Source of the DNA: Chlorops oryzae
Taxonomy: Eukaryota; Arthropoda; Insecta; Diptera; Chloropidae
NCBI GenBank assembly: GCA_020466095.1
Contig: CM035808.1
Location: forward strand, 72,719,188-72,783,187
Length of the DNA: 64,000 bases
Reading direction: 5' to 3'
In this document: piece by piece, positions 29,887-40,310 of the stretch
Layout: each line of letters begins with the position of its first letter
Numbering within the stretch: position 1 is the stretch's first letter
Made by a program: the position numbers and the translations under genes
Notes under the pieces: model-generated
What the model saw: the letters and a program-made list of their open reading frames with translations, nothing else
Databases searched by the model: none
Told to the model about the DNA's origin: nothing

Positions 29887-32830
29887 TAACGAAAACAATT
29901 TAATTTTTTTTTTTCGTTTATATTCGTTTTCAAAGAATTTAGTTTAAAAAAAAAAAATCTATGAACACAGCTTGCGTACAGTATAGTACTCCAAAATGCG
30001 ACAAACGTTGTCCTTTAAATTTGTTTAATGCGGGTTCCTTGTGTTTAATCGTACATCATTTTGTTACTCTGTCTATAAATTTTTCTATTTTGAAAATTTG
30101 ATGCGAAGATTTTTCCTATTCTTCGATGCTACAGTTTTCATTTTCGGCTTATTTAAAAAAAAAAAAAAATATTTATATGTACTTACTTATAATTGAATGT
30201 ACTATCAAAATATTCAGTTATCGGTAAGTTATATATGTCGGGATAGCCAAATTTTTGCAATACTTTTGGAAAAAAAAAATTTGACAGGCAACTTATGCTG
30301 TCGGAAAAAAAAAATTTTTTTTTTCTGATAAAAAAAAAAAAAAAATTTTTATATTAAAAAAAAAAATTTTCCAAAAATCTTATTTTTTCGTCTGCAGTTT
30401 TGGACAAGTATATCTCCTAGCATGGCGATATTACCATACACGATTAATAAGCTTTTGAATAAATAAAAAAGTCAAACAATAAAAATTTGAAAACAGAAGT
30501 CCAATTTTTGGAACGATTTGATAATGAAAGATTTTCTGCTAACTTTCAATACTAAACTCAGTACTTAAGCTTAAACCTATATGAACTTACAAAAAAAAAA
30601 AATAATAATAATTTTAATGATACATCATTTGGATTTTACTTAAATTTACTCAAAATAAAACTTTCATCTATTTCACAAAAGTTTAAGTAACTCTCGACGT
30701 CAGCAGAATCGCCTAAAATTTTTAACTAACCTCCTTTTTCGCTTCTAATAATAAATACCAACAAACATATATGTTGGTGTAACTATACTAGTTTGCTAGA
30801 AATAAGTTTACGAATCAACCGGAAATTACCAGCGGCAACTTTCCAGGAACTCCACTACATTACTTCAAGGCACAAAATTTCATCTTTATATGACGTTTCC
30901 AACTCCATTAAAGCAAAATGTAAAATACGAGAGTTCATCTTTTTATTTCAATTGGGAAACTTATTGGCTAGATAAAGCAAAATCAAACCGGTACCATTAT
31001 CCAAGGCACATTACATCATATTTAAAACTGTTGTACAACCACCGTTCTAAAAACAATTTTGTTATAAACGGCACAAAAGGCGAAACAAGTGATGGCCAGT
31101 AATCTCAAATCAATGGATTGTCAACATTGGTCTTTATTCTACAGTTCACAGTTTGCAGCGTCCCGTTTCATCAATAACTTCCAAAATATCAACGTTTCAA
31201 AATATACATCACATTTTGTGGCAAGATCAGACCGCCTCCTTGCGAAGCGGAGCGCTCAGAAAACGATTGTCAGCAATATCGAACCAAAAATCTTAAAACA
31301 CTCTGCTCTAAGCATTCATTATCATTGAACATCTAAGCATTCATTATCATTGAAAAAGGCTCATGATTTTCTTTATATAAAGAAATTTTCATTGATGCTA
31401 ACTTGCCTACGAATGCAATATCAATGTAATATCCACTCCTTTGATGTCATCAAGGTCACTGAAAAAAATTGCTCACCTGAAATATTGTGATCACAGGATG
31501 TTTTGGCGAAAGTTTTACATCTACAAGTCGAAGCAATGGTTCGAGGCAACAATTTAAGCTCAGGGAGCAGGAAGCGCTTCGCAAAGAAAAAGCTCGCGAG
31601 CACACCCCGAAAACCTAAGCATGCCACTAACTCCAAACGTATCTCTGCGGGAGGATAAACCTTGCGCAATGCTGAGAGATGCGAGCAAAGCTACTATAAG
31701 GGGGAAGGGGCTGGAGCATGGATTCCCAAAAAATGCAACAACCTCACAAAAGTTCGAATCACCCTACATTGTTCGAATCACCGACTCAGGAGCAGAGCGT
31801 CTCACCACGATTTTTCATAAGTTTCCAACTCCACAAATATTAACACGTGTTCGAAACACAGGACATTTTTCAAATCAAGGACCCGTTGCGTGGGAAAGGA
31901 AATAGTTGCAGCCGGACCGATCATGAGATTCAAATAAATTGGTCACGACAGCAGTTGATAAGGAAAACCGTGCGCTATCGTTCAGAAGTCCTCATAGAAA
32001 CGAAAGCCGTTTTCGTCACAGTTATTCTTTATGTTTATATCTGGATTTCTACTGGCCAATAAATGACATAGTTTTCCTCATCTGCGGAGCGACAATAATC
32101 GCAAACAGTGAGAGTCATCAGTGCCCATCACCCCCGAACGATTTTGAAATCGGGGACAGCATGAATCATCAGTGTCGATCAACCCATGAACTATAAAGGT
32201 TTCGTGAACAGCAGCCAATATGGATTATTACAAGTAAGGAAGCAATAAGAATAACATTGTTAATCTTTCTTATAATCACACGCTTTTTCTGGATGTAGTA
32301 GTATTCTCTAAAACTAATTGTATGTATCTCTATTTGCTTCGAAATCGTTAAACAAAAAAACAAAAAAAAAAAAAAGAACAAGCTTTTTGCTATTTTTCAT
32401 AAAAATCGCCATACCTTAATTCATTAAACAGAAACAATCTAGCTTTTGGCTTCCTGTTATTTATTAGAAAAAAAAAAAAAAAAGGTGCATATATAAGTTC
32501 GTGCATGTTTTCCTTAAATTTATCCAATTTCAATTGTTTGATTTGTTTATGCGTCATGCAAGGTTGTAAAGAAGTGACAAGGGAGAAGTAATCGAATTAA
32601 CTTAAAGTTAAAGTTTTTTTTTCTCTCATTTTAGCCTAAGATATTCTAATTAAGTACGTTAAGTTTTTCAACCTAGCATAAGAAAATTTACAGTAAAATC
32701 TTAAAACTCAAAAGAAAACCAGAACCGAACGTCACAAAATTCGAATGTAGGGATCGCGTCTCGTGTCCGAAATTGTCCGTAAACAAAAACAAATATATTT
32801 TTTCTCCTATTTTTCCCAGGGATCCTTCCT
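29887..32830 (+). other. 2.9-kb pol-to-LTR region without clear genes
   Basis: AT-rich, with long A/T runs at 30250-30370. Short frames at 30793-30975, 31089-31328 and 31621-31905 show no recognisable motif. An env-like gene would lie here in an errantivirus-type element, but I see no signal peptide, furin site or membrane anchor that would support one. Confidence 0.5.
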
Positions 32831-32844
32831 ATAAGGGGGAGGGA
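32831..32844 (+). other. Polypurine tract of element B
   Basis: ATAAGGGGGAGGGA directly precedes the TGTTAGG start of the 3' LTR and fixes the LTR boundary. Confidence 0.85.
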
Positions 32845-34102
32845 TGTTAGGTGTCGACTTTGGCTAAGTAGGTTGAGAAACCCTGGCGGCGGTGGCCACA
32901 GACCACCACGCTGGGAGCGCCTGAAAGTAATTCCATTACATTCCAGCAATCTGGCTGTAACTAGATTCTTCTAACATTTTTACCAAAGCGTGAGAATTCA
33001 AAAAATATTTTATTTCCACTTCCAAAGAGTTTTTGCCGAATTTGAATTCCCATAAATCTAAAGCTGAAATGCACTTGTGCATTCTGCACATATAACAATT
33101 CATTAAAAATCAAAATGTAGCAAACAAAAGCAAATTGTCTAAAAAGATTGCAAACGTTATCTGCAAGACTTTATAAGGTTTTGATTTCAAACAACCGTAA
33201 AATTTCGGACGCATGGAACGGCAAGGAAAATTCTGCCGACGTTGCATTCCCACGATCAGCACATAGGCTGATCGCCTTTCAAGTCACGTTGTCTCAACGT
33301 TTGTGCGCCGTCGCGGCCACCAAGCCGTCGACGGCTTAGTAGCGTTAGGAAATCGAAGAGGAAAATAAAATTCCTAATGCACGGAGTCGATTGGAAGATA
33401 GGAAGCCGTGAAGACGGCCGGTTCGTTTAACATAATTGAGTTTTTTGGAAAGTTAAAAAAAAAAGAATTATTTAAAGTTCGTTTAACATAATTGATTTCT
33501 TTTGGAAAGTTAAAAAAAAAAAAGAATTATTTAAAGTGCGTTTAACATAATTGATTTTTTTGGAAAGTAAAATAAAAAAAAAAATAGAGAATTATTTAAA
33601 GTTCGTTTAACATAATTGATTTTTTTTGGAAAGTAAAAAAAAAAGAATTATTTAAGGTTCGTTTAACATAATTAATTTTTTTGGAAAGTTAAAAAAAAAA
33701 AGAATTATTTAAAGTTCGGTTGACATAATTGATGTTTCTGGAAAGTTAAAATATTAAAGAAACCTCTATCCAAAAATCAAAAGTTTATAATACATGTTGT
33801 GAGCTGTAACTCGTTTTAATTGACGATCGTCCGTAAGAGTCAAACAAATCTTCTTGATTGTGAAAAAAAAGAAAGTAACAAAAAAAAAAAAGAGAAATAA
33901 ATAAACATAGTGAACTAAAATTTAATTCTGGTGCGTTTTTTTTAAAAGAGAAAGAAAAGAAAAAAGAAATATTGTAACAACGACACCCCCTTTTTTCCCC
34001 TTCTTCCCCTTTTTCAAACAAAATAGAAAGAAGGAAACAATAACGTTTCACTCCTTCTTCCCCTTTTCCAAACGAAAAAGGAAGAAGATAAAAAACGTTA
34101 CA
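32845..34102 (+). repeat. 3' LTR of element B
   Basis: Same start, end, ~58-bp tandem array (about 33421-33750) and polypyrimidine stretch as the 5' LTR, with only scattered differences (A-run lengths and a few substitutions). Confidence 0.88.
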
Positions 34103-34242
34103 CTGGCGCAGCCGCATTCTTCGAACTTCGTTTCCAGGGAAAGAAAAATGGTGAGTCAAAGTAATCTCTCCAATTTCATAATTATGTTGATTTTAATTTT
34201 GTTTTTTATATATATCGTGAAATCAAAAAATTAAAGACGAGC
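34103..34242 (+). repeat. Leader copy beyond the 3' LTR
   Basis: 140 bp matching 18468-18607 with a single difference noticed, including the primer-site motif TGGCGCAGCC and the ATGGTGAGTC site. Host P-like sequence starts straight after GACGAGC. A normal insertion would end at the LTR. Confidence 0.8.
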
Positions 34243-35473
34243 TTTTTGAAACCGATTTGAAAAATTCTGCTCGTCTTGGTCCTAAATTAAGCCCGAGGCA
34301 TATCTTCCCAAATACTTTCGAAAAAATGAAAGTCAAATATGCAACTCAAATATTTAGCCATACTGTTTGTGCAGCAATTCGGACTATAATTACCAATAAC
34401 GAATTTTGCGATTGCCGCGATACTGGAATCGCTACAGCTAAGTTTGTGGAGAAGGTAAACAGGCTCTGTGATTGCTTAAACAGTCATGTCTTATATGAAA
34501 AAACCCTTATCGTAGTGCTCTGACAAAAAATAATGAGGTCCATACTTTTCTAAGTATGGAGATGATAGAATATTTTCGGAACCGCAAGTACCACAAAAAG
34601 GTTTATTGTATTGATGGAATTATCCTGTCCATTTCATCTATATTGGCCTTGGGTGAAAAAATGTGGGAGGAAAATCCGGAAATATTTTTCTTGGCAACAT
34701 CTTAATTCAATCAAGATTCCTTAGAAAACTAATTTTACCTAATAGGGTCTCGAAGTGCGACAAATAATAATCCAACTCTGTTTGAATTCAACAATATTGT
34801 CGCGAAAATGATTTCAATGAAAATAATCGGTTCTCAAATCATATCAGGGAATTGCGATCTTGATGACGAAATTATGATTTTAATTGCAATGGAATGTGAA
34901 AATGGCTATAAAGAAAGCTCAAAATCTATTTCTACGTTGGAAAATGAGATATCCGAAGATTTCACGTCAGCGAGCTCTAAAGAACTCAAATATTTAGCCC
35001 TAGATGAAACAGTGTCAAATATTGCGGAAAACGTGTTTAACGATAATGCCTTGCAATATTTTGCTGGCTATATGCTTTTTAAATTCATGCAAAAACATGA
35101 TTTTACAAAATGCTCACAGCTCTTTGGACACGATGAAGAGTATGTCGACTTCTCTGAGTTATTTTTACAAAATAAGAACTATGCTTCTATGAGTAATTCA
35201 TTGAAACTGGAGGCTATTTCTGACTTCTTCTTTAAATTAATAAGAAAGAACTTCGAGATTTTTAAAAGTTTCTTTGATAAAACTCCGCATTCTGCACAAA
35301 TTAAAAAACAAATATTTAAAAAATGCATTTCTGAAACCGAAAAACACTCAGAGTACAGTGAATGGTTTTCGGAAAATGCCAACTGCTATGAGCACAAAAT
35401 CTTTTTATTGAACCTTTTTCTTGTAATCCTTATTTGCAAAAAATGCATTTGGATTACCGAAAAAATAACGTAG
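34243..35473 (+). pseudogene. P-like transposase, right part
   Basis: Continues the P-like gene cut at 17211: PKLSPRHIFPNTFEKMKVKYA with TQIFSHTVCAAI, TAKFVEKVNRLCDCLNS, then after a frameshift near 34500 YCIDGIILSISSILALGEK, FNQDSLEN and NNNPTLFEFN, and a C-terminal region with ALQYFAGYMLFKFMQKHDF. These match the GTP-binding/C-terminal half of P transposases (e.g. the FNQDPLENxF and AGYxxFKF motifs). Breaks: one frameshift, TAA where Arg is expected (~34703), TAA after LEN (~34727), then an open frame of 221 codons to 35473. Joined to the left part by removal of element B the order is correct, apart from possibly two missing residues at the junction. Confidence 0.82.
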
Positions 35474-36309
35474 AAAACATCAGGTTCAAAAGAAACTAAA
35501 AGTACTTTCCCAATAAATTTTTAAGCATAAAATTTATCCAATGTTCCTTCAAAAGCGTTAACACCTTTAAGAAAGAGAACTCGAATTTCATTATTTTTAA
35601 GCTTAAGAATTATTCGATGTTTCTTCAAAAACGTGAACTTCTTTAAGAAAATGAACTCGCATTTTCATATTTTAACCATATACATATATATATAAGACAA
35701 AAAAAAAAAAAAACAAAAAAAATTAAAGTATACATATATATGAGAGAATATAAAAAATGCGTACCGCCAATATAATAAATAGTCGACCACTACCGAAAAC
35801 TTCTATTCGTTTTGTTGTTGCTTTCTTCATGGCAACTCCCTATCGGACATTAAGTAGTTCGATCGATTTGTACGCATCTTTTCTGTGATGTATGAATAAT
35901 AAAATCGACAGCGATTAGAACTTTGCTTGAAATTTCTAATAGAGAAGTGCGCACATACCTCAGCATACTCACTAACGGACACTCACTCACGCAGCTATAG
36001 TCCGAACGCACTTGCTCGTTGTGCTGAAATATATGTAAAGAGCTCGGCATTTGCGCACACATTAACGTGCGTACACACATAGAAGAGAATAAAAAAAAAT
36101 TTTTTTTTTACTCAACAAAGCGACAACCTTCCATTTCGGAGTTTCAATTTATATTGACTTGACTTTGATATGTGAAGCAAAACCAATTTGCAAAAGCAAA
36201 AGCAAAAACCGAATGCTTCCGAACATTTGAATTGCTTTTTCGGGTGCTAGAGCCCAGCGCAACTTTCAGTCAATTTTTTGTTTCACGTGAGACCTCTATA
36301 TGTTATTTG
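35474..36309. other. No gene recognised
   Basis: AT-rich DNA with a TATATA tract (~35680-35745) and short homopolymers. The P-like element's right terminal repeat should lie here, but I could not identify it. Confidence 0.4.
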
Positions 36310-38290
36310 CTTAGTGATAATAGTCTGTCATCCCGAACTTTATCGAACGCTTGTTGCACATCTTAGAATACTGCAGAGCAGTACTCGTGATTTTCGTAGG
36401 TAAGTCTTATTTTATTTGTAATCCGATTTACCTGTTCGATAGTACCGTGTTGTTTTGTAAGCCTGAATTGGTGTGGAGAGATAATACTCTGCTTTTGCAG
36501 ATAAGGTGTTAATTTAGCTATGAGTACCTTTTCCAATAATTTGGAGAAACAAGGCAGGAGGATTTTTTGTCTATAAGAGGATTTTTGGGTAGGATCTTTT
36601 CCTGGCTTAGGCACCATTTGAATAACCGACCGTGTCAGACTTTTGCGAAGTAGCTGAATTAAATAATTGCAGTAAACAAGTCTTTTACAAATTGTACTGC
36701 GATGGGTGGTATATTTTTTAACATTTTCGGAGTAACAAGATCATTCCCCAGGGCCTTTTTGCAGACAAGTTCATTTTTAATGGTGCTGGCAACTTCTCTT
36801 AAAATGATTTTTATGGAAATTCTGCGTCTGTTTTCGGACAGAGTTGGGAGAATATGCTCAACATTGCTCGGTTTCGGTTCGAATACTTTATTGAGGTGCA
36901 AAGCAAAGGCCATAGCCTCTCTGCTTCGTCTTAGCGCGCCCATCCACTGCAGAGACACCGAACGGGATCTCGTAAGGTTCTCGACAAAGTTTTGGATTTT
37001 AGATTCTTTCTCCTTATTAAAGTTGCTCTTTGCTTTTTTTCGACTTCTGTTTTGTTGTTTTTGGTCAACGGGGAACGGAACCTTGGCCATTCGCCCATCT
37101 TCCTTTTTCTGCGAACAAATTTTTCATTTCTCTATTAGAGAAAGCTTTTGTTTTCCATATTTAGTACTAAAAGTCGAGTTTTGCGCTGCTGATAACAAAT
37201 AAGAGTTTAAAACAGTTACGGCATCGTCAATATGATCAACGCATTTAATTTTATAGTTAGCATGAATATGCGCTCGTATGTACTTTTGGTATTTTAATCA
37301 ATTTGTACCTGCATGTGTAAAGCTGGGTGGACGTTCAACTTCTTCCGGATAGTTGTTCAAAACGCATACAAGCAGGCAATGATCTGAGGAGAGGTCGGTT
37401 GGTGCTTTTGAGGAAAAAAGCTCTCTTGCCATACGTTAAGTTATTCCCAAGTCTAAGTGGTCTGGAATATTTTGGAGGTTATTGGCCAATAAGTTCGCTG
37501 TCTGGGAGATACAAAGTCAAGAGATTTCTTTTTATTGAAAATATCCTTGTATAATTGATGACCCTTTGGATTGAACGTTCTGGAACCTTAGAAAGTGTGC
37601 TTTGCATTATATTCTCCTGCTGCTAGGAACTCTTCACCTAATATCTTAAAGAAGTCTTAGAACATTTTTACCGTTATGCTAAAACAAGATTGGCAATAAA
37701 TCGCCGCTCAAACCAAATTTTTACGCAAAGCGTTGTTGCCTGAAAGAAAGCATAACTGTAAGAATCTAAAAAAAATGTATTCTTCTGCGATGAAGTATAC
37801 CCGTGCCACTATGCGCCTTGCCATCTGGGTGGTTAGTTTTAAAAAAATATACTCGGGGATTGAGAAAAAATTTTTGTTTGTTAAATGTGTTTCAGAAAGA
37901 AGCATAACGTCAGCTTTTTCCTTATTTTAGAAATTCTAAATTTCTAGCTTATGTTTCGTTACATGGTCGAATTCCAGGCACAAATTTTAAGGGCACACAT
38001 TTTTTTGCCAAAACTGCTGTCATTAGTTGTGTTTGCATTTGCACAATTTTATAGAGTGAGCTTCGCATAAATTGGGAAAGACTTTGAGTAAGCGTGGATA
38101 TCGTTATCTCAAGACTGCTATTGTTTTTAGTAGGAGGACTTATAGGGGTTGCAGGTTTTAGTGCATTTGCATAAGAAACTCCCGTAGTTACAGGGTTGAA
38201 ATTAAGGTAGTGAGATGATAATGGGACAGAAACAATAATATTTTTTCTGGGATTACGAGCTGATTATTTTTTAATATAATTGATAGTCTT
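36310..38290 (-). pseudogene. Jockey-type LINE fragment
   Basis: Minus-strand Jockey-clade LINE. From 38250 down: the ORF1 tail (GVSYANALKP, LTQSLSQFM), then ORF2 endonuclease pieces (DVMLLSETHLTNKNFF, FLAAGEYNAKHTF, GHQLYK, TYWPITSK, DLSSDH), the linker (RRSREAMAFALHLNKVFEP, VCKKALGNDLVTPKMLKNI) and RT (MVPKPGKDPTQKSSYR, LEKVLIAKLTPYLQKQSI, PHQFRLTKQHGTIEQVN, EYCSAVF, stop, DVQQAFDKVRDDRL). The sequence ends within RT near 36310, before the catalytic YADD. Numerous stops and frameshifts show old decay, with the linker and early RT best kept. Confidence 0.82.
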
Positions 38291-38369
38291 GATAAACTAG
38301 ACACCGTCTGAAATTTTCAGTATGGTTTGCTTCACAGTTACTACTTTAAAATAATTTGCTATCATTATA

Positions 38370-38520
38370 CCCAGCGTAAGAAGGATATATTAGTTTAGCG
38401 AATCTTGTAACCGCCAGAACTAAACTCCGTAGATATAGACATATATCTATATTCTCGATCAAGATCAATAACTGAATCGATTAAGACATGTCCGTCTGTC
38501 CGTCTGACCCTCTCACAGTG
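38370..38520 (+). repeat. Dispersed repeat fragment
   Basis: Short piece related to the 6170-7065 repeat: TATACCCAGCGTAAGAAGGATATATT, a GTAACCGCCAGAAC stretch, and GACATGTCCGTCTGTCCGTC. It is truncated before the rest of the repeat. Confidence 0.5.
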
Positions 38521-38624
38521 TCGCGAGCGCGGCCAAAAATGCCAAAAATGAAGATTGGAAATGCTTAAAAATAATTACTGTTATGAGTAGTCAATATTTA
38601 TACTAAGAGTAATCAACAATAATA

Positions 38625-39912
38625 TTAGGTGCAATAAAAAGAAATCCATTATTTTTGCATTAAATTGAGGGCTTTATTTAAGATAGTTAGAATGACCGAA
38701 TTTAGGTCAAATATGCGCCGTTTTGTTCGATAACTTGTTGCCATTTTAAAGGTAATTTCATTATGCCTCTCTCATAGAAGCCCTCGTTCCTATTAGCAAA
38801 AAATTGAGACAGTCGAATTTCAGAAGCCTCTCTTGAAGCGAATGTTTCACCAGCAAAATTTTTCGCCATGGACAGGAACAGATGGTAATCACTTGGTGCC
38901 AGGTCCGGACTATAAGGTGGATGCAGAAGAACCTCCCAACCAAACTCCCGGAGCTTCTGGCGAGTCACTGTCGATGTGTGTGGCCTGGCGTTGTCCTGAT
39001 GGAACACAATTCCTCTCCTATTGGCCAAAGCTGGCCGCTTATGGGCGATTGCTTCCTTCAGACGGTCCAATTGTTGACAGTAGAGTTCCGAGTTAAGAGT
39101 TTTGCCGTATGGGAGCAGCTCATAGTAGATAATTCCCTGCCAATCCCACCAAACACACAGCAAAACCTTCCTGGCCGTCAATCCTGGCTTGGCCACCGTT
39201 TCCGCCGGTTCACCGTGTTTCGACCTCGACCGTTTTCGCTTGACGTTGTCGTAAGTGACCCACTTTTCATCACCAGTCACCAACCGCTTCAGAAATGGGT
39301 CGATTTTGTTGCGGTTCAGCAGCGATTCGCAGATGGAAATTCGGTCTATGAGGTTTTTTTGCGTTAACTCGTGTGGCACCCATACAGCGAGCTTCTTTGT
39401 GTATCCAGCCTTATTCAAATGGTTCCAAACGGTTTTTTGTGCAATCTTTAGCTCTTTTGCAATCGAAACAGTGCTAACATGACGGTCGGACTCGATAATT
39501 TCCATGATTTTATCGACATTTTCGACAATTGGCCTTCCAGTGCGTGGTGCATCCTTGACATCGAAGTTACCGGAACGGAATCGACGAAACCAAAATTGCG
39601 CATGATTGGCTGTTACAGTATCAGGTCCATAAACGCTATTCACATTTTCAGACGCCTGGCTTGCGTTTTCTCCCTTATCGAAGAAAAACTGTAAAATGTA
39701 GCGAATTTTCTCTTTGCTGATGTCCATCTTTGACAAGCTCTCAAACAAAACTGAATCAATCAATCAAAAAAGTGTCAAAAAAGCTTTTTTAGTAGGAACT
39801 GTCATCTTTCTAATGCCCCCTAGCGGAACACGATCGGACTTATACAACGCGAGATGCAGATAAATAACGCCATCTATTGGAAAAATAATGGATTTCTTTT
39901 TACTACACCTAA
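38625..39912 (-). mobile_element. mariner transposon, copy 2
   Basis: Complete 1,288-bp copy in reverse orientation with TA flanks (38623-38624, 39913-39914). The transposase 5'-side terminus is TTAGGTGTAGTAAAAAG; the other terminus is TTAGGTGCAATAAAAAG, two differences that could weaken transposase binding. It lies between a dispersed-repeat fragment and the Transib gene. Confidence 0.95.
38702..39727 (-). CDS. mariner transposase, intact
   Basis: Complete 341-residue DD34D transposase on the minus strand, the usual mariner length. ATG 39727 (MDISKEK) is the first ATG after an in-frame stop. It has helix-turn-helix DNA-binding regions at residues ~1-110, the WVPHELT linker motif, and catalytic Asps in VTGDEKW, FHQDN and LAPSD (34 residues between the last two). 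Codon 197 is CAG (Gln), where copies 1 and 3 have TAG. It ends NGAYLT then TAA. All hallmark residues are present, so it is the best candidate in this window for an active transposase and could mobilise the two defective copies. Nothing in the sequence proves expression. Confidence 0.93.
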   Translation of the reverse strand: MDISKEKIRYILQFFFDKGENASQASENVNSVYGPDTVTANHAQFWFRRFRSGNFDVKDAPRTGRPIVENVDKIMEIIESDRHVSTVSIAKELKIAQKTVWNHLNKAGYTKKLAVWVPHELTQKNLIDRISICESLLNRNKIDPFLKRLVTGDEKWVTYDNVKRKRSRSKHGEPAETVAKPGLTARKVLLCVWWDWQGIIYYELLPYGKTLNSELYCQQLDRLKEAIAHKRPALANRRGIVFHQDNARPHTSTVTRQKLREFGWEVLLHPPYSPDLAPSDYHLFLSMAKNFAGETFASREASEIRLSQFFANRNEGFYERGIMKLPLKWQQVIEQNGAYLT

Positions 39913-39914
39913 TA

Positions 39915-40310
39915 TGTTAAGCCGTTTAAGCGCAGCACGCTTTTAAAGTTACACTAAGCGAAATTTGTTCGATTCTGTTAGCGAAACTTTTAAAAATAGC
40001 TAATATTTGGAGTGCTATAATTTTGTTGAAAGTAGTCTCACCTTAATTATTTATATGCCAAATTATAACATAAGCTTTATGCTTTAAGTGACATTTAATT
40101 TATTGTTTATATTTGTAACATATGTTATTTTCCGTTACATCCAAATAAGGAATTTATAAAAAGAAGCGATAAAAAGCAAAATAAATTTTTAAAATTAAAA
40201 ATAAAAAAAACGACCCCTCAAACCGCAAAGTGTTTTTTTGTTTTATATACCTCGAAGTGATATGATCTGCTTTTTCCTGAGGGTTTTTTTGTTATGTCGA
40301 TTTTATTATA
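39915..40310. other. Upstream region of the Transib gene
   Basis: AT-rich, no coding frame. It should contain the Transib left terminus and promoter, but I found no convincing CACAGTG-like end. A TTATTATAG splice-acceptor-like site ends it at 40310. Confidence 0.4.

Larger units (their letters stand above)
17212..34242 (+). mobile_element. Element B: Ty3/gypsy-class LTR retrotransposon
   Basis: A 17-kb insertion in the P-like gene. 5' LTR 17212-18467, primer site, leader interrupted by DNA transposon C, gag (24140-25932), pol (to 29886), a 2.9-kb region without recognisable genes, polypurine tract, 3' LTR 32845-34102. A 140-bp copy of the leader follows the 3' LTR up to the junction with host P sequence. 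Without transposon C it is ~12.7 kb. The LTRs look nearly identical by eye, so the insertion is young, yet gag-pol has several breaks. Confidence 0.85.

Noticed and set aside
30793..32196. Possible env gene of element B
   Set aside because: Short frames only, with no recognisable envelope features; an env call would rest on position alone.
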